Of a stretch of DNA of 64,000 nt, positions 57,401 to 64,000 are shown one piece after another (the stretch's first letter is position 1; each line of letters opens with the position of its first letter). The notes beneath the pieces were generated by a model, which did not search any database, was not told the origin of the DNA, and saw only the letters and a program-made list of their open reading frames with translations. The DNA is from Actinomadura sp. WMMA1423 (GTDB taxonomy: Bacteria; Actinomycetota; Actinomycetes; Streptosporangiales; Streptosporangiaceae): the NCBI RefSeq assembly GCF_006547145.1, contig NZ_CP041244.1, positions 6,634,001 to 6,698,000 on the forward strand. Reading direction: 5' to 3'. The position numbers and the translations under genes are program-made.

Positions 57401-59065
57401 ATCCCGATCCAGCCGGCGCAGGCCCCGCCCGCCCCTGCGCGCCCGAGCACCCCCGTCGCGGGCGCGGCCAAGGAGACGGCCCAGCCGTCCCGCCCCCCGC
57501 GCCCGGAGGAGCGGCCGGACGTGCCAGAAAGGCCCCCTGCCCGCCCGCAGGCCCCCGTCGCGGGCCCGCCTGCGCGCGGGGAGGCGCCCTCGCCGCCCCG
57601 CGATCCGCGCCCGGAGGAGAGGCCGGACGTGACGCATCGGGACCTGCGTCCTCGTCCGCCTGCCGGTGCCGTCCCGCCCGCGGCTGGTCCGGGCCCGGCC
57701 CCCGCTCCGCGGAGGGAGGCGGAGGCGAGACCTCGGGACCCGCGTCCGCTGGAACGGCCTGAGGAGCCTCGCCACGACCCGCGAGGCCGCCCGCCCGCAC
57801 GTCTCCAAGGGCCTGCCGCCGGATCCGGGGCACCTGAGGAGGCGGACCAGCAGGCCCGTGAGCGGCCGGAGCCGACGCAGCGGGACATGCGGGCCCGGCC
57901 GCCGGCGCGTCCCGGCGAAGGGGCACCGGGCCAGAACGTTCCGCCACTGCGGTTGGACGCGGCGTGGCGGGAGGCGCGGGGCACCGATCAGCAGGGGCAG
58001 GGCGCGGCGCCGCAGCGACCGGGCGGCCGGGGCGCCAGCCTCCCGCCCCGGCGACTGGACGCCACCAGGCGGGAGCCCGCCCCGGAACCGGGCGCCGAAG
58101 CCCCCGGCCCCGGCCCCGGCCCGCGCACTCCGGAGACGGCACCCGCTCCGCCGCCCGGCCGATCGGACATCCCCGCGCTCTGGGGCAGGCCCGGCCCGCG
58201 TCCGGAACCCCCGCAACAGGCACCGCCCCCGCAACAGGGGCAGCCGCCGCAGCCGCCGCAGCAGGCGCAGCCCCGTCCGCCCGCCGAGGACCTGCCGCGT
58301 GCGGAAGCGCCGCGCCGGCAGCGCCCCCCGCAGGCGCAGCCTCGGCCACCGGCAGAGGAGCCGCCGCGACAGCAGCGTCCGCAGCCACGCCCGCAGGCGG
58401 AGGAGGCGCCGCGACCGGAAGCGCCGCGACAGCAGGGCCCGCAGCAGATGCAGCCCCGTCCGCACTCCGAGGACCTGCCGCATACCGAACCGCCGCGCCC
58501 TCGACCCCAGCAGGCGCAACCGCGCCCGCAGGCGGAGGAGCCGTCGCGTACGGAACCGCCGCCGCGCCAGGCGCAGCCTCGCCCGCACGCCGAGGAATTG
58601 CCGCGTACTGAGCCGCCACGACAGCGTCCCCAGCAGGCGCAGCCTCGCCCGCAGGCGGAGAGCCCCTCGCAGCAGCGGCCCACGGCGCCGCCGCAGCCCC
58701 CGCCGCGGATGGAGCCGCCGCGGCCTCCGGGGCCGCCGCAGGCGCAGCCCCGGCCACAAGCCCAGCCCCCGCAGCGGCCGCGGCAGGCCCCGCCGCGGGC
58801 CGAGCCTCCCTCGCAGCCCGAGACTCCGTCGCGGCCCAGGGTGGGCGGGCAGGCCAAGGTGCGGCGCGGGCGGTCGATCGCGACCTACAAGCGTCCCGAG
58901 CTCGTCGAGATCGTCGGGCACATCGCCGAGCTCGAACCGGATCTCACCGATGACCAGATCGTCGAGCTGGTGACCCGCCTCCTCGGCTGCCCGGAGGACG
59001 AGGCGCTGCTCGTCGGGGCGCGGCTCCGGTACGCGGTGGAGGCGTACCGGGAGGGGACCCGGTAG
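54488..59065 (+). CDS. pseudo-helicase (degenerate SF1/UPF1-like) with proline-rich repeat tail
   Basis: The 1525-residue protein follows the plan of actinobacterial DNA2/NAM7-type SF1 helicases over its first 930 residues. RGRRVLVATSGPAASAALRSALP (about 292-315) resembles the segment after Walker A, but the Walker A itself is absent (MHIPERAPDTVPDL in its place). A long coiled-coil insertion follows. PAWILPLWRIPDVLPPVPDGFDVVIVDGEHEAGAEALYVLWHAPRTIVVG (about 857-905) matches the Walker B region, with the DE pair changed to DG. The second RecA-like half is missing. It is replaced by about 500 residues rich in Pro, Gln, Arg and Glu with tandem repeats (about 940-1450). The last 70 residues (RRGRSIATYKRPELVEIVGHIAELEPDL onward) form a compact helical domain. 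No ATPase activity is expected; a scaffold role is likely. GTG start, preceded by GGGGAGGAG. Confidence 0.75.
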   Translation: MPDEAPGPGRAGRAADEAAAREADHAARLLGYLRDLARARRRPSRDLADHDHVHWLAELPGDVYVEADAGPGEVLFSIPVIPLTPPVVLEEFDGWLGLRNWYRVLRELSGEEAVLATGLLSWRPAVHDHLLSTPVRIVLDERTERVDVVLAGHTTLRDRELLSGHPGFRPADWIADAVQAGQGFGLNASVGDVLGKWCQVALTTPADYREDWAPDADGASPVPRLRLAPALVVRPAGREAVADHHARLLSLLPRGVPEGVARFVSTSLKPQVMHIPERAPDTVPDLLAGLLARGRRVLVATSGPAASAALRSALPPGLAALTATDPAMAARVTDAIRARGASQAPGVEALAEREDAAALRVAELTERLRGGEPAEPPPDLRGEEPELSWMPVRPDLPSGPPISRSEAAELVVLLAEESAERKARTAQRDVDPGALPSAAYVRTLIEAEAAAAERAERTKTELSQQLRESDVTLLARLDGDASVVAAALRDLGLEGHPGGWSASDLAVRALGDALAERRPLIWARVVEMTSRAQWAEQALTELSGHRVELPADADLRGLAAAAQDLRAYLAEGGALKRGPLRSGAQRQAEPLLATVKVDGAAPTTPELLDIVHTDLMVRITCRELQYVWEAAGISFPADLPPGERVARFVRAHGRLARVRDAMTALDSTRRLLERSGFRVPLVHPVQWHDYAAALRNALEGLGVGRATADLDALRDSIGPVGDEDPPELRAALAAVDARDAAAYGRALGALAEARHERSRQIRCEELVARVRAVHPDLANLMIATDGDEVWQERTRRWDDAWTWARRRAASTGPAAEERLREALAEAEEALREARAELTAARAAASALARPGPDIVPAWILPLWRIPDVLPPVPDGFDVVIVDGEHEAGAEALYVLWHAPRTIVVGPSGPELPSPEGPPPSPRLPSHLHEAITPTTPLFAALTAPRTPPPPPAAPPPSGRSLFERPDVTQRDIPIQPAQAPPAPARPSTPVAGAAKETAQPSRPPRPEERPDVPERPPARPQAPVAGPPARGEAPSPPRDPRPEERPDVTHRDLRPRPPAGAVPPAAGPGPAPAPRREAEARPRDPRPLERPEEPRHDPRGRPPARLQGPAAGSGAPEEADQQARERPEPTQRDMRARPPARPGEGAPGQNVPPLRLDAAWREARGTDQQGQGAAPQRPGGRGASLPPRRLDATRREPAPEPGAEAPGPGPGPRTPETAPAPPPGRSDIPALWGRPGPRPEPPQQAPPPQQGQPPQPPQQAQPRPPAEDLPRAEAPRRQRPPQAQPRPPAEEPPRQQRPQPRPQAEEAPRPEAPRQQGPQQMQPRPHSEDLPHTEPPRPRPQQAQPRPQAEEPSRTEPPPRQAQPRPHAEELPRTEPPRQRPQQAQPRPQAESPSQQRPTAPPQPPPRMEPPRPPGPPQAQPRPQAQPPQRPRQAPPRAEPPSQPETPSRPRVGGQAKVRRGRSIATYKRPELVEIVGHIAELEPDLTDDQIVELVTRLLGCPEDEALLVGARLRYAVEAYREGTR
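58258..58660 (+). repeat. coding tandem repeats in the pseudo-helicase tail
   Basis: About six imperfect units of 20-25 residues built on QAQPRPxAEExPRxEPPRxRP follow each other. An earlier set of units on the pattern ERPDVTxRDxRxRPPA lies at about 57370-57930. Both sets are in frame with the gene. Confidence 0.75.
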
Positions 59066-59068
59066 GGC

Positions 59069-59569
59069 TCAGCCGCCGGCCCGGCGGCGGGCGCGGTGGG
59101 CGGCGACGGTCGTGCGGCTGGCGCACGCGTTGGAGCAGAACCGGCGGCTGCGGTTGCGGGACTCGTCCACGTAGAAGCGGGTGCAGCCGTCCGCGCGGCA
59201 GCGGCCCACGGTCACGTCCGGGTCCCCGCACAGGACGTGGGCGAGGGCCGCGGCGCAGCTCCGGCCGAGCCACTCGACGCCGTCCTCGCCGTCGCGGGCG
59301 AAGTGCAGGTGCGGGCCGTCGCCGTCGTGCTCGGCGACGCGCATCGCGGGCGGGTGGCGGTCCAGGAGCAGGTTCACCGGCTGGGACGGTCCGCCGTCCG
59401 CGACCGCCGCGATCGCGGCACGCAGGGCGGGAAGGAGCTCCCCCAGGTCGTCCGGCTCCGCGACGTTGTGCTGGTCGAAGAACTCGCGCCGCAGCCCGCT
59501 CGGCTCGTCGTCGTTGACCAGCTCCACCGCCAGCCGGGTCAGGTTGCCGATGTAGGCAACGTAACGCAC
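59069..59569 (-). CDS. CGNR-type zinc-finger / ABATE-domain regulator
   Basis: A 166-residue protein with an ABATE-like N-terminal domain (YVAYIGNLTRLAVELVNDDEPSG) and a C-terminal zinc finger, VGRCRADGCTRFYVDESRNRSRRFCSNACASRTTVAAHRAR. It has Cys-X4-Cys and Cys-X3-Cys pairs; the CGNR Gly-Asn-Arg is read here as SNACASR. Such proteins are putative stress-related transcription regulators. The start is GTG at 59569 with AGGTGG upstream. It diverges from the next gene across only 37 bp, so the two promoters overlap. Confidence 0.85.
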   Translation of the reverse strand: MRYVAYIGNLTRLAVELVNDDEPSGLRREFFDQHNVAEPDDLGELLPALRAAIAAVADGGPSQPVNLLLDRHPPAMRVAEHDGDGPHLHFARDGEDGVEWLGRSCAAALAHVLCGDPDVTVGRCRADGCTRFYVDESRNRSRRFCSNACASRTTVAAHRARRRAGG

Positions 59570-59606
59570 TTGACCACCTACCTTCCCGTCCCCAACAGTA
59601 GGGGGC

Positions 59607-60275
59607 ATGATGAAGAACACTACCTACACTGCGCGCGCCCTCCAGCGGGCCGGCCGCTGGGACCTCGCGCTGGAAGTCCTGGAGCCCGAGGCCGCGGCCC
59701 TGCGCGCGGAGATCCTGACCGACGCCTTCTGGTGGCGGCTCGAAGGCGCCGCGGAGGCCGAGGACGCGGTCGCGGCGCTGCGCGAGGCCGACCCCGCCAA
59801 AGCCGCGTTCCTCGACGCCCAACTCGCCTACACCAGGACGCTCTTCGGCGTCGACGCCCGCCCCGATGACGCCGACCGCGCCCGCGCCGGCTTCACGACC
59901 GCCGCCTCCGACCGGGAACTGGCCCCCTGGGCGGCCTTCTGGCTGGGCGTCGTCGCGGAGCTCCTGGAGAAGGACCCGGCGGCGGCGGCCGAGCACTACC
60001 GACGGGCCCTCGCCGGAGCCGGCGGCGATCCGCTGCTGGAGTCCTACGCCATCAGGCACCTGGGCGGCCAGGCGCTGGAGGGCGGCGACCCGGCGGGTCT
60101 CGACAGTCTGCGCAGGTCATACCACCTGCGCGCCTCGCTCGGCGCCCGCCCGCAGACGGCAGCGGCGGCGGCCACGCTCGCGGACCGCCTCCCCGACGGC
60201 CCCGAGGCCCGCGACCTGCGGCAGATCGCCCAGGCGACGGCCCGCGAGCTGGGTCTGCGCTGGCTCATGGAGTGA
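59607..60275 (+). CDS. TPR-like unknown protein
   Basis: A 222-residue all-helical protein with loosely repeated helix pairs (YTARALQRAGRWDLALEVLEPEA, WAAFWLGVVAELLEKDPAAAAEHYRRALAGAG, ESYAIRHLGGQALEGGDPAGLDSLRRSYHLRASLG) that fit tetratricopeptide-type repeats. No enzyme motif is seen. The ATG at 59607 follows AGTAGGGGGC closely and the transcript may be nearly leaderless. It shares a very short divergent promoter with the CGNR regulator, which could control it. Confidence 0.78.
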   Translation: MMKNTTYTARALQRAGRWDLALEVLEPEAAALRAEILTDAFWWRLEGAAEAEDAVAALREADPAKAAFLDAQLAYTRTLFGVDARPDDADRARAGFTTAASDRELAPWAAFWLGVVAELLEKDPAAAAEHYRRALAGAGGDPLLESYAIRHLGGQALEGGDPAGLDSLRRSYHLRASLGARPQTAAAAATLADRLPDGPEARDLRQIAQATARELGLRWLME

Positions 60276-60281
60276 CATTAT

Positions 60282-60296
60282 GGAATAGAGCATTCC
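60282..60296. promoter_or_regulatory. inverted repeat upstream of AlkZ-like gene
   Basis: GGAAT-agagc-ATTCC is a perfect 5-bp inverted repeat 20 bp upstream of the AlkZ-like start, followed by GTTCTAGTA. It may be an operator; no matching regulator is known. Confidence 0.4.
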
Positions 60297-60315
60297 GTTC
60301 TAGTAAAATCGAGGC

Positions 60316-61413
60316 ATGACGCGGATACTGGACGACCGGACGCTGAACCGGGCGGCGCTGGAGCGCCAGCTCCTCCTGGAGCGCTCGGGCATGCCCGTCC
60401 TGAATGCGGTCGAAAGGCTCGTCGCCATCCAGGCGCAGGAGGCCAACATGCCGTACATCGGCCTCTGGACGAGGCTGGAGGGCTTCCACCGGGACGACCT
60501 CACGAGCCTCCTCTACGACCGGTCCGCCGTGCGCAGCTCGATCCTGCGGGGGACGCAGCACATGGCGTCGGCCGCCGACTACGTGTGGGTGCGTCCCCTC
60601 GTCCAGGAGAGCCTCCTTCGCGGCCGCCAGGCGGCGTTCGGCAGAGTCACCAGGGACTGGGACCTGGAGAGCCTCGCCGTCGAGGCGCGCAGGCTCCTGG
60701 AGGGAAAGGTCCTCACCCGCCCGCAGCTCGGCCGCGCCCTCGCCGAGATCTGGCCCGGCCGCGACCCGCAGGCGCTCGGCTGGTCGGCGCAGGCGCTGGT
60801 GTCGGTCGTCCATCCGCCGCCCAGCGGGACGTGGAACACCGGCGGCGCGACCCCGTTCGCCCTGGCGGAGGAGTGGATCGGCCGCCCGCTCGCCAAGGAG
60901 TCGCCGGACCGGCTGGTCCGCCGCTACCTGGCCGCGTTCGGTCCGGCGTCGGTCAAGGACTTCCAGATGTGGTCCGGGATGCGCCGCATGGACGCCGTCT
61001 TCGAGGAGCTCCGCCCGTCCCTCCGGACCTACGGGGACGAGCGCGGCGCGGAGCTGTTCGACCTCCCCGAGATGTCGCTTCCGGACGCCGCCGCCCCCGC
61101 CCCCGTCCGCTTCCTCCCGGCTTTCGACAACCTGATCCTCGCCTACGCCGACCGCGGCCGCATGATGACGGACGAGCACCGCAGAGCCGTGTGCGTCGGG
61201 GCCCTCACCAAGCCGACGCTCCTCGTCGACGGCCGGGTCCACGGCATCTGGTCCCTCCAGCACGACCGCAAGGGGGGCCGCGCCGAGCTGGCCGTGGAGC
61301 TGCTCGCCGGCCTCCCCGACGAAGAACCCGTCCGGAACGAGGCGGCCCGCCTCCTGGCGTTCGCCGCATCCGACGCCGACCACACGCTGCGCATCGTGCC
61401 CTGGTCGGGATGA
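60316..61413 (+). CDS. winged-helix DNA glycosylase-like protein (AlkZ/HTH_42 family)
   Basis: A 365-residue protein of the HTH_42 family. The early VERLVAIQAQEANMPYIGLWTRLEGF holds the QxQ motif that in AlkZ is the catalytic pair of the DNA glycosylase. Three winged-helix units follow, with LYDRSAVRSSILRGTQHM, RRYLAAFGPASVKDFQMWSGM, VRFLPAFDNLILAYADRGRMM and VDGRVHGIWSLQHDRKGGRAELAVELL. AlkZ-like enzymes unhook interstrand cross-links from alkylating antibiotics, while general members of the family have unknown substrates. No antibiotic cluster is seen nearby, so a general repair role is more likely. ATG at 60316. Confidence 0.85.
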   Translation: MTRILDDRTLNRAALERQLLLERSGMPVLNAVERLVAIQAQEANMPYIGLWTRLEGFHRDDLTSLLYDRSAVRSSILRGTQHMASAADYVWVRPLVQESLLRGRQAAFGRVTRDWDLESLAVEARRLLEGKVLTRPQLGRALAEIWPGRDPQALGWSAQALVSVVHPPPSGTWNTGGATPFALAEEWIGRPLAKESPDRLVRRYLAAFGPASVKDFQMWSGMRRMDAVFEELRPSLRTYGDERGAELFDLPEMSLPDAAAPAPVRFLPAFDNLILAYADRGRMMTDEHRRAVCVGALTKPTLLVDGRVHGIWSLQHDRKGGRAELAVELLAGLPDEEPVRNEAARLLAFAASDADHTLRIVPWSG

Positions 61414-61425
61414 GTCCGCCGGACG

Positions 61426-62934
61426 TCAGGTGATCGGCATGGTGACCGCGAGCGGCCAGGACAGCAGCACGCCGCCGACGACCGCGGTCACCCATGCCGG
61501 GGCGCGGACCGCGCGCAGCGCCGCCGCCTGGACGCCCTGCCAGACGAGCAGGCCGGCGACCAGCGGCGACACCAGCAGGACGAACGGCGAGACGGCGCCG
61601 ACGAGGGCGGCCGCGCAGAGGGCGGCCAGCGCGGCCGTCGCCGTCCAGGCGTGCACGCCGATCGCGGTCAGCCGCTCATGCCCGGCGCACAGCGCCTCGA
61701 CCCCGAGGCAGTAGAGGCCGGTGCCCACGGCGATCGGGACGAGTGCCCACACCCGCGGCCCCACCGGCACCGCATACGCCCACCCCAACTGCGCCGGGAC
61801 GGCGAACGACACCACCGTCGAAACGGCGAGGACGGCCGTCGCCGCCATCGTCCGCGCACTCGGCCGCCCGCCGAGGAATGCGACGTCCCGCGCGCAGACG
61901 AGCGCCACGACGCCGGCGACGCCGAAGAACCCGGCGAGCGGACCGGCCACCGCGACCGGCGACCGGAACACCCCCATCGCGGGCACCGCCGCCCCGACCG
62001 CGAGCACCGCCGCCGCCAGCGCGAACCTCACCGAGACGGGGCGGCGCGCCGCACGGCGGTCCGGCGGCCGCCCGAGCAGCGCCGCCGCGATCGCCCCGAA
62101 GCTCAGCACCGCCGCCAGATGCAGCAGCACCGCCGACCCCGCCCCCTGGACGGCGCGCACGTCCGCGACCGGAGCCGATCGGCGTCCGAACGCCGCGTCC
62201 AGCCAGGCGCCGGTCTCGTGATGGGTGCGCGGGCTGAACAGCACCCCGACGTGCTCGACGCCCCCGACGATGACGGCCCGCCGCGCCGTCCCGTCCCGTG
62301 GATCACCGTACGTCGCGCCGGGCCGCCCCTCCGGGTGGACGTCCCGCACCGCGCGGACGGCGCCGTCCCGGTAGGGGGCGAACTCCAGGCCACCGGCGAC
62401 CAGCAGCACGTTCCGCGCGGACGCCGGAACCGCCATCTCCCCCTGCGAGATCGCGACCGTCGCCCCGATGGACGGATGCGCCGCGCCGTACCGGATGACC
62501 GCCGCGGCCCCCAGCGAGTGTCCGACGAGACCGATGCGCCCGCCGTCCACCCGGGGCATGCCCCGCAGGCGCCGGACGGCGACGTCCAGATCATGGTCGA
62601 GCCGGGCCTCGGCGGCCGGGCCGTCCCCGCTCCCGGGGAGCCGCCGCGAACTGGCCCCGTGCCCCGCGAGATCGACCAGCGCCACCGCGTACCCGCGCCG
62701 CGCCAGCGTGTCCGCGAAGCCGCGCATGAGCCGGCCGCTGCCGCCGAACCCGTGCGCGACCACCACGCCCGGCACCCGTCCGTCCGCCCCGGTGGCCCGA
62801 ACGATCTCGACCGGCACCCCCTCGACCACCGAGCCCCGCCGCTGGAGCTGATGGTCGGCCGCCAGGAGCCCCGTACCCCCGACGACAGCACAGACGACAG
62901 CCGCCACCACCACCACGATCCGCGTAGTTGTCAT
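61426..62934 (-). CDS. alpha/beta hydrolase with polytopic membrane C-terminus
   Basis: A 502-residue protein. One N-terminal helix (TRIVVVVAAVVCAVVGGTGLLAA) is followed by an alpha/beta-hydrolase domain (about 35-240). The domain has VVVAHGFGGSGRLM (oxyanion), LVDLAGHGAS and the nucleophile elbow IGLVGHSLGAAAV, and the likely His lies in GGVEHVGVL. The second half carries about seven transmembrane helices ending WVTAVVGGVLLSWPLAV. Such fusions are uncommon but known in actinobacteria; the hydrolase is probably extracytoplasmic or at the membrane face. The substrate is unknown. It is convergent with the AlkZ-like gene with a 12-bp gap. Confidence 0.83.
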   Translation of the reverse strand: MTTTRIVVVVAAVVCAVVGGTGLLAADHQLQRRGSVVEGVPVEIVRATGADGRVPGVVVAHGFGGSGRLMRGFADTLARRGYAVALVDLAGHGASSRRLPGSGDGPAAEARLDHDLDVAVRRLRGMPRVDGGRIGLVGHSLGAAAVIRYGAAHPSIGATVAISQGEMAVPASARNVLLVAGGLEFAPYRDGAVRAVRDVHPEGRPGATYGDPRDGTARRAVIVGGVEHVGVLFSPRTHHETGAWLDAAFGRRSAPVADVRAVQGAGSAVLLHLAAVLSFGAIAAALLGRPPDRRAARRPVSVRFALAAAVLAVGAAVPAMGVFRSPVAVAGPLAGFFGVAGVVALVCARDVAFLGGRPSARTMAATAVLAVSTVVSFAVPAQLGWAYAVPVGPRVWALVPIAVGTGLYCLGVEALCAGHERLTAIGVHAWTATAALAALCAAALVGAVSPFVLLVSPLVAGLLVWQGVQAAALRAVRAPAWVTAVVGGVLLSWPLAVTMPIT

Positions 62935-63095
62935 CGTTCACCGTCCGGGGTCGGGTTCCAGGGTGGCAGGAACGGGGGCGGGGCGTGATCGGAGTGCGGC
63001 CGTTCCGAGCCTGATCAGGACGGGCGCGAACTCACGGTCGTGCACGTGGAGGACAAGCGCGGGCGATGAACGTGGTCGTGTGTCAGTGGATGTCT

Positions 63096-63109
63096 GTACA
63101 AATGTGTAC
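63096..63109. promoter_or_regulatory. semi-palindrome abutting an unknown gene
   Basis: GTACAAATGTGTAC is a palindrome at 12 of 14 positions and ends one base before the GTG start at 63110. It could be an operator or contain a TACAAAT -10 element of a leaderless gene. Confidence 0.35.
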
Positions 63110-63595
63110 GTGACGGAGTGGGGCGAGGCGGCGATGGCGCGGTTGAGGGCGGCCGCGCACCGGGGCCTCTGGGAGGCCGACCTGCTCCGGGGGCGTTCGC
63201 TGAGCCCCGTGCTCCAGTACGCCGGTGACGTGCTCGTCGCCGCCTTGGCCCAAGGCCGTGACGTGCGGTCCCTCGCCCTCGGCTGCCTGGACGAGTTGAC
63301 CAAGCGCGACCTGCCGGGCGACGCCGAGCTGGCGGACGAGCTCGCGGCCGCGCTCGGGTTGCGGGCGCCGACCGGGCTGGCTCCGCTCCCCGTCGATCTC
63401 GGGGCGGTCGCCGCGGCGATGGACGACGGCTTCCAGGTGCTCGACCCCGAGCGCGGGGACGTCCTCCCGGCCGACGAGGCCGACGGGCTGCCGGTCCCGC
63501 CGGGCGTCCTGCCGGAAGGGGAGGACGCCCGGCGCGGAGCGGCACGCGCCTGGCTGGCGGGGGAGGGGTTCCGCCCCGTCCCGCGAGGCCTCTAG
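63110..63595 (+). CDS. unknown soluble protein
   Basis: A 161-residue protein from GTG 63110 (VTEWGEAAMARLRAAAHRGLWEADLLRG). ATG at 63134 is the alternative. The first half is helical (RSLSPVLQYAGDVLVAALAQGRDVRSLALGCLDELTKRDLPGD) and the second half is Pro/Asp-rich and probably flexible. No family is recognised and no catalytic motif is seen. It ends by overlapping the lysS stop tail to tail by 3 bp. Confidence 0.6.
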   Translation: MTEWGEAAMARLRAAAHRGLWEADLLRGRSLSPVLQYAGDVLVAALAQGRDVRSLALGCLDELTKRDLPGDAELADELAAALGLRAPTGLAPLPVDLGAVAAAMDDGFQVLDPERGDVLPADEADGLPVPPGVLPEGEDARRGAARAWLAGEGFRPVPRGL

Positions 63596-64000
63596 GAGCC
63601 CGGCCGCACCAGCGGGAACGGGATCGTCTCGCGGATGCTGCGGCCGGTCAGCGTGATCAGCAGCCGGTCGATCCCCATGCCCATGCCGCCGGCGGGCGGC
63701 ATCGCGTACTCAAGGGCGCGCAGGAAGTCCTCGTCCAGCTCCATGGCCTCCGGGTCGCCGCCCGCGGCCTGCAGCGACTGCTCGGTCAGCCGCTGCCGCT
63801 GCAGGATCGGGTCGATCAGCTCGGAGTAGGCGGTGCCGAGTTCGAGGCCGAAGACGATGAGGTCCCACTTCTCGGCGAGGCGCGGGTCGTCGCGGTGGGG
63901 GCGGGTCAGCGGGGACGTCTCGGCCGGGTAGTCGCGGACGAACGTCGGCACCGCCAGGTGCTCCTCCACGAGCGCCTCGAACAGCTCCTGGACGACCTTG
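63592..64000 (-). CDS. lysS: lysyl-tRNA synthetase, class II (3' part)
   Basis: The frame is open to the window edge and holds the last 135 residues or so of class II lysyl-tRNA synthetase: LFEALVEEHLAVPTFVRDYPAETSPLTRPHRDDPRLAEKWDLIVFGLELGTAYSELIDP, then the class II motif 3 GGMGMGIDRLLITLTGRSIRETIPFPLVRP. It charges tRNA-Lys with lysine. The 5' end lies outside the window. Confidence 0.95.
   Translation of the reverse strand, partial: KVVQELFEALVEEHLAVPTFVRDYPAETSPLTRPHRDDPRLAEKWDLIVFGLELGTAYSELIDPILQRQRLTEQSLQAAGGDPEAMELDEDFLRALEYAMPPAGGMGMGIDRLLITLTGRSIRETIPFPLVRPGS

Noticed and set aside
55391..58921. Minus-strand open frame of 1176 codons opposite the pseudo-helicase.
   Set aside because: The translation is low-complexity Arg/Gly/Leu with no start-site signal; the plus frame has helicase-like and repeat structure.
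60316..61413. Self-resistance glycosylase of an antibiotic cluster, as known for AlkZ.
   Set aside because: No biosynthetic cluster genes are seen around it, so a general repair-type role is more cautious.
1..64000. CRISPR arrays, tRNA and rRNA genes.
   Set aside because: No regularly spaced repeats of suitable length and no cloverleaf or rRNA-like sequence were noticed by reading; a tRNAscan and Infernal run would be decisive.

Overview
The window comes from a very GC-rich chromosome with actinobacterial gene content: F420-dependent (LLM) oxidoreductases, an AftD-type arabinofuranosyltransferase, a DUF2613 peptide, a PASTA-less eukaryotic-type Ser/Thr kinase, PspC, DUF3068 and mycobacterial-style sterol catabolism genes. 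A Thermomonosporaceae (Actinomadura-like) host fits best, but this is inferred from gene content and no marker gene proves it.

Layout. 1-2.1 kb holds an LLM oxidoreductase plus an NTF2-like protein under a KstR-type box, divergent from a Crp/Fnr regulator. 2.1-5.1 kb holds a translationally coupled pair: a class III cyclase-like protein whose C-terminus carries a short motif, and a NACHT/STAND-like protein with a degenerate P-loop whose N-terminus carries nearly the same motif. This is the layout of bacterial NLR systems linked by amyloid signalling motifs, and is the most interesting system here. 5.1-8.4 kb holds an SDR, an EI24 membrane protein and a one-TM protein. 8.5-10.7 kb holds a double-domain FadE34-like acyl-CoA dehydrogenase. 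10.7-21.7 kb is a cell-envelope glycan block: a polytopic membrane protein, a DUF2613 peptide, GT2, GT4, the large AftD-like protein, acyltransferase-3 and DUF3068.

22-32 kb is a sterol-type catabolic island: a nitronate monooxygenase-like protein, an EchA19-like hydratase, an acyl-CoA ligase, a DUF35 protein, Ltp4- and Ltp3-like thiolase-fold proteins, a FadD19-like ligase and a MarR regulator. The combination matches the genes known to be needed for C24-branched (plant) sterol side chains. 32-38 kb is mixed accessory DNA (an unknown membrane protein, a secreted PHB-depolymerase-like esterase, a flavin-fold protein, an SDR, an IS110-family element). 37.8-41.6 kb is a TetR / YhgE-Pip / degenerate ABC ATPase operon with a strong palindromic operator. 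41.7-44 kb holds DoxX-like and kinase genes. 44-51 kb is a second lipid/sterol block: an Ltp2-like thiolase-fold protein with a stand-alone DUF35 partner, SDR, LLM, a HesB-like protein, a heptad-repeat membrane protein, and an APH-fold protein with an unknown partner under another KstR-type box. 51-54 kb holds MBL-fold and HAD genes and an intact IS1182-like element inserted in a palindrome at the HAD stop codon. 54-64 kb holds PspC, a 1525-residue pseudo-helicase with a proline-rich repeat tail, a CGNR zinc finger, an AlkZ-type winged-helix protein, a membrane alpha/beta hydrolase, an unknown protein and the 3' part of lysS.

The KstR-type boxes (consensus TnnAACnnGTTnnA) tie the sterol blocks together as one likely regulon, although no kstR gene lies in the window. 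No tRNA, rRNA or CRISPR array was seen.
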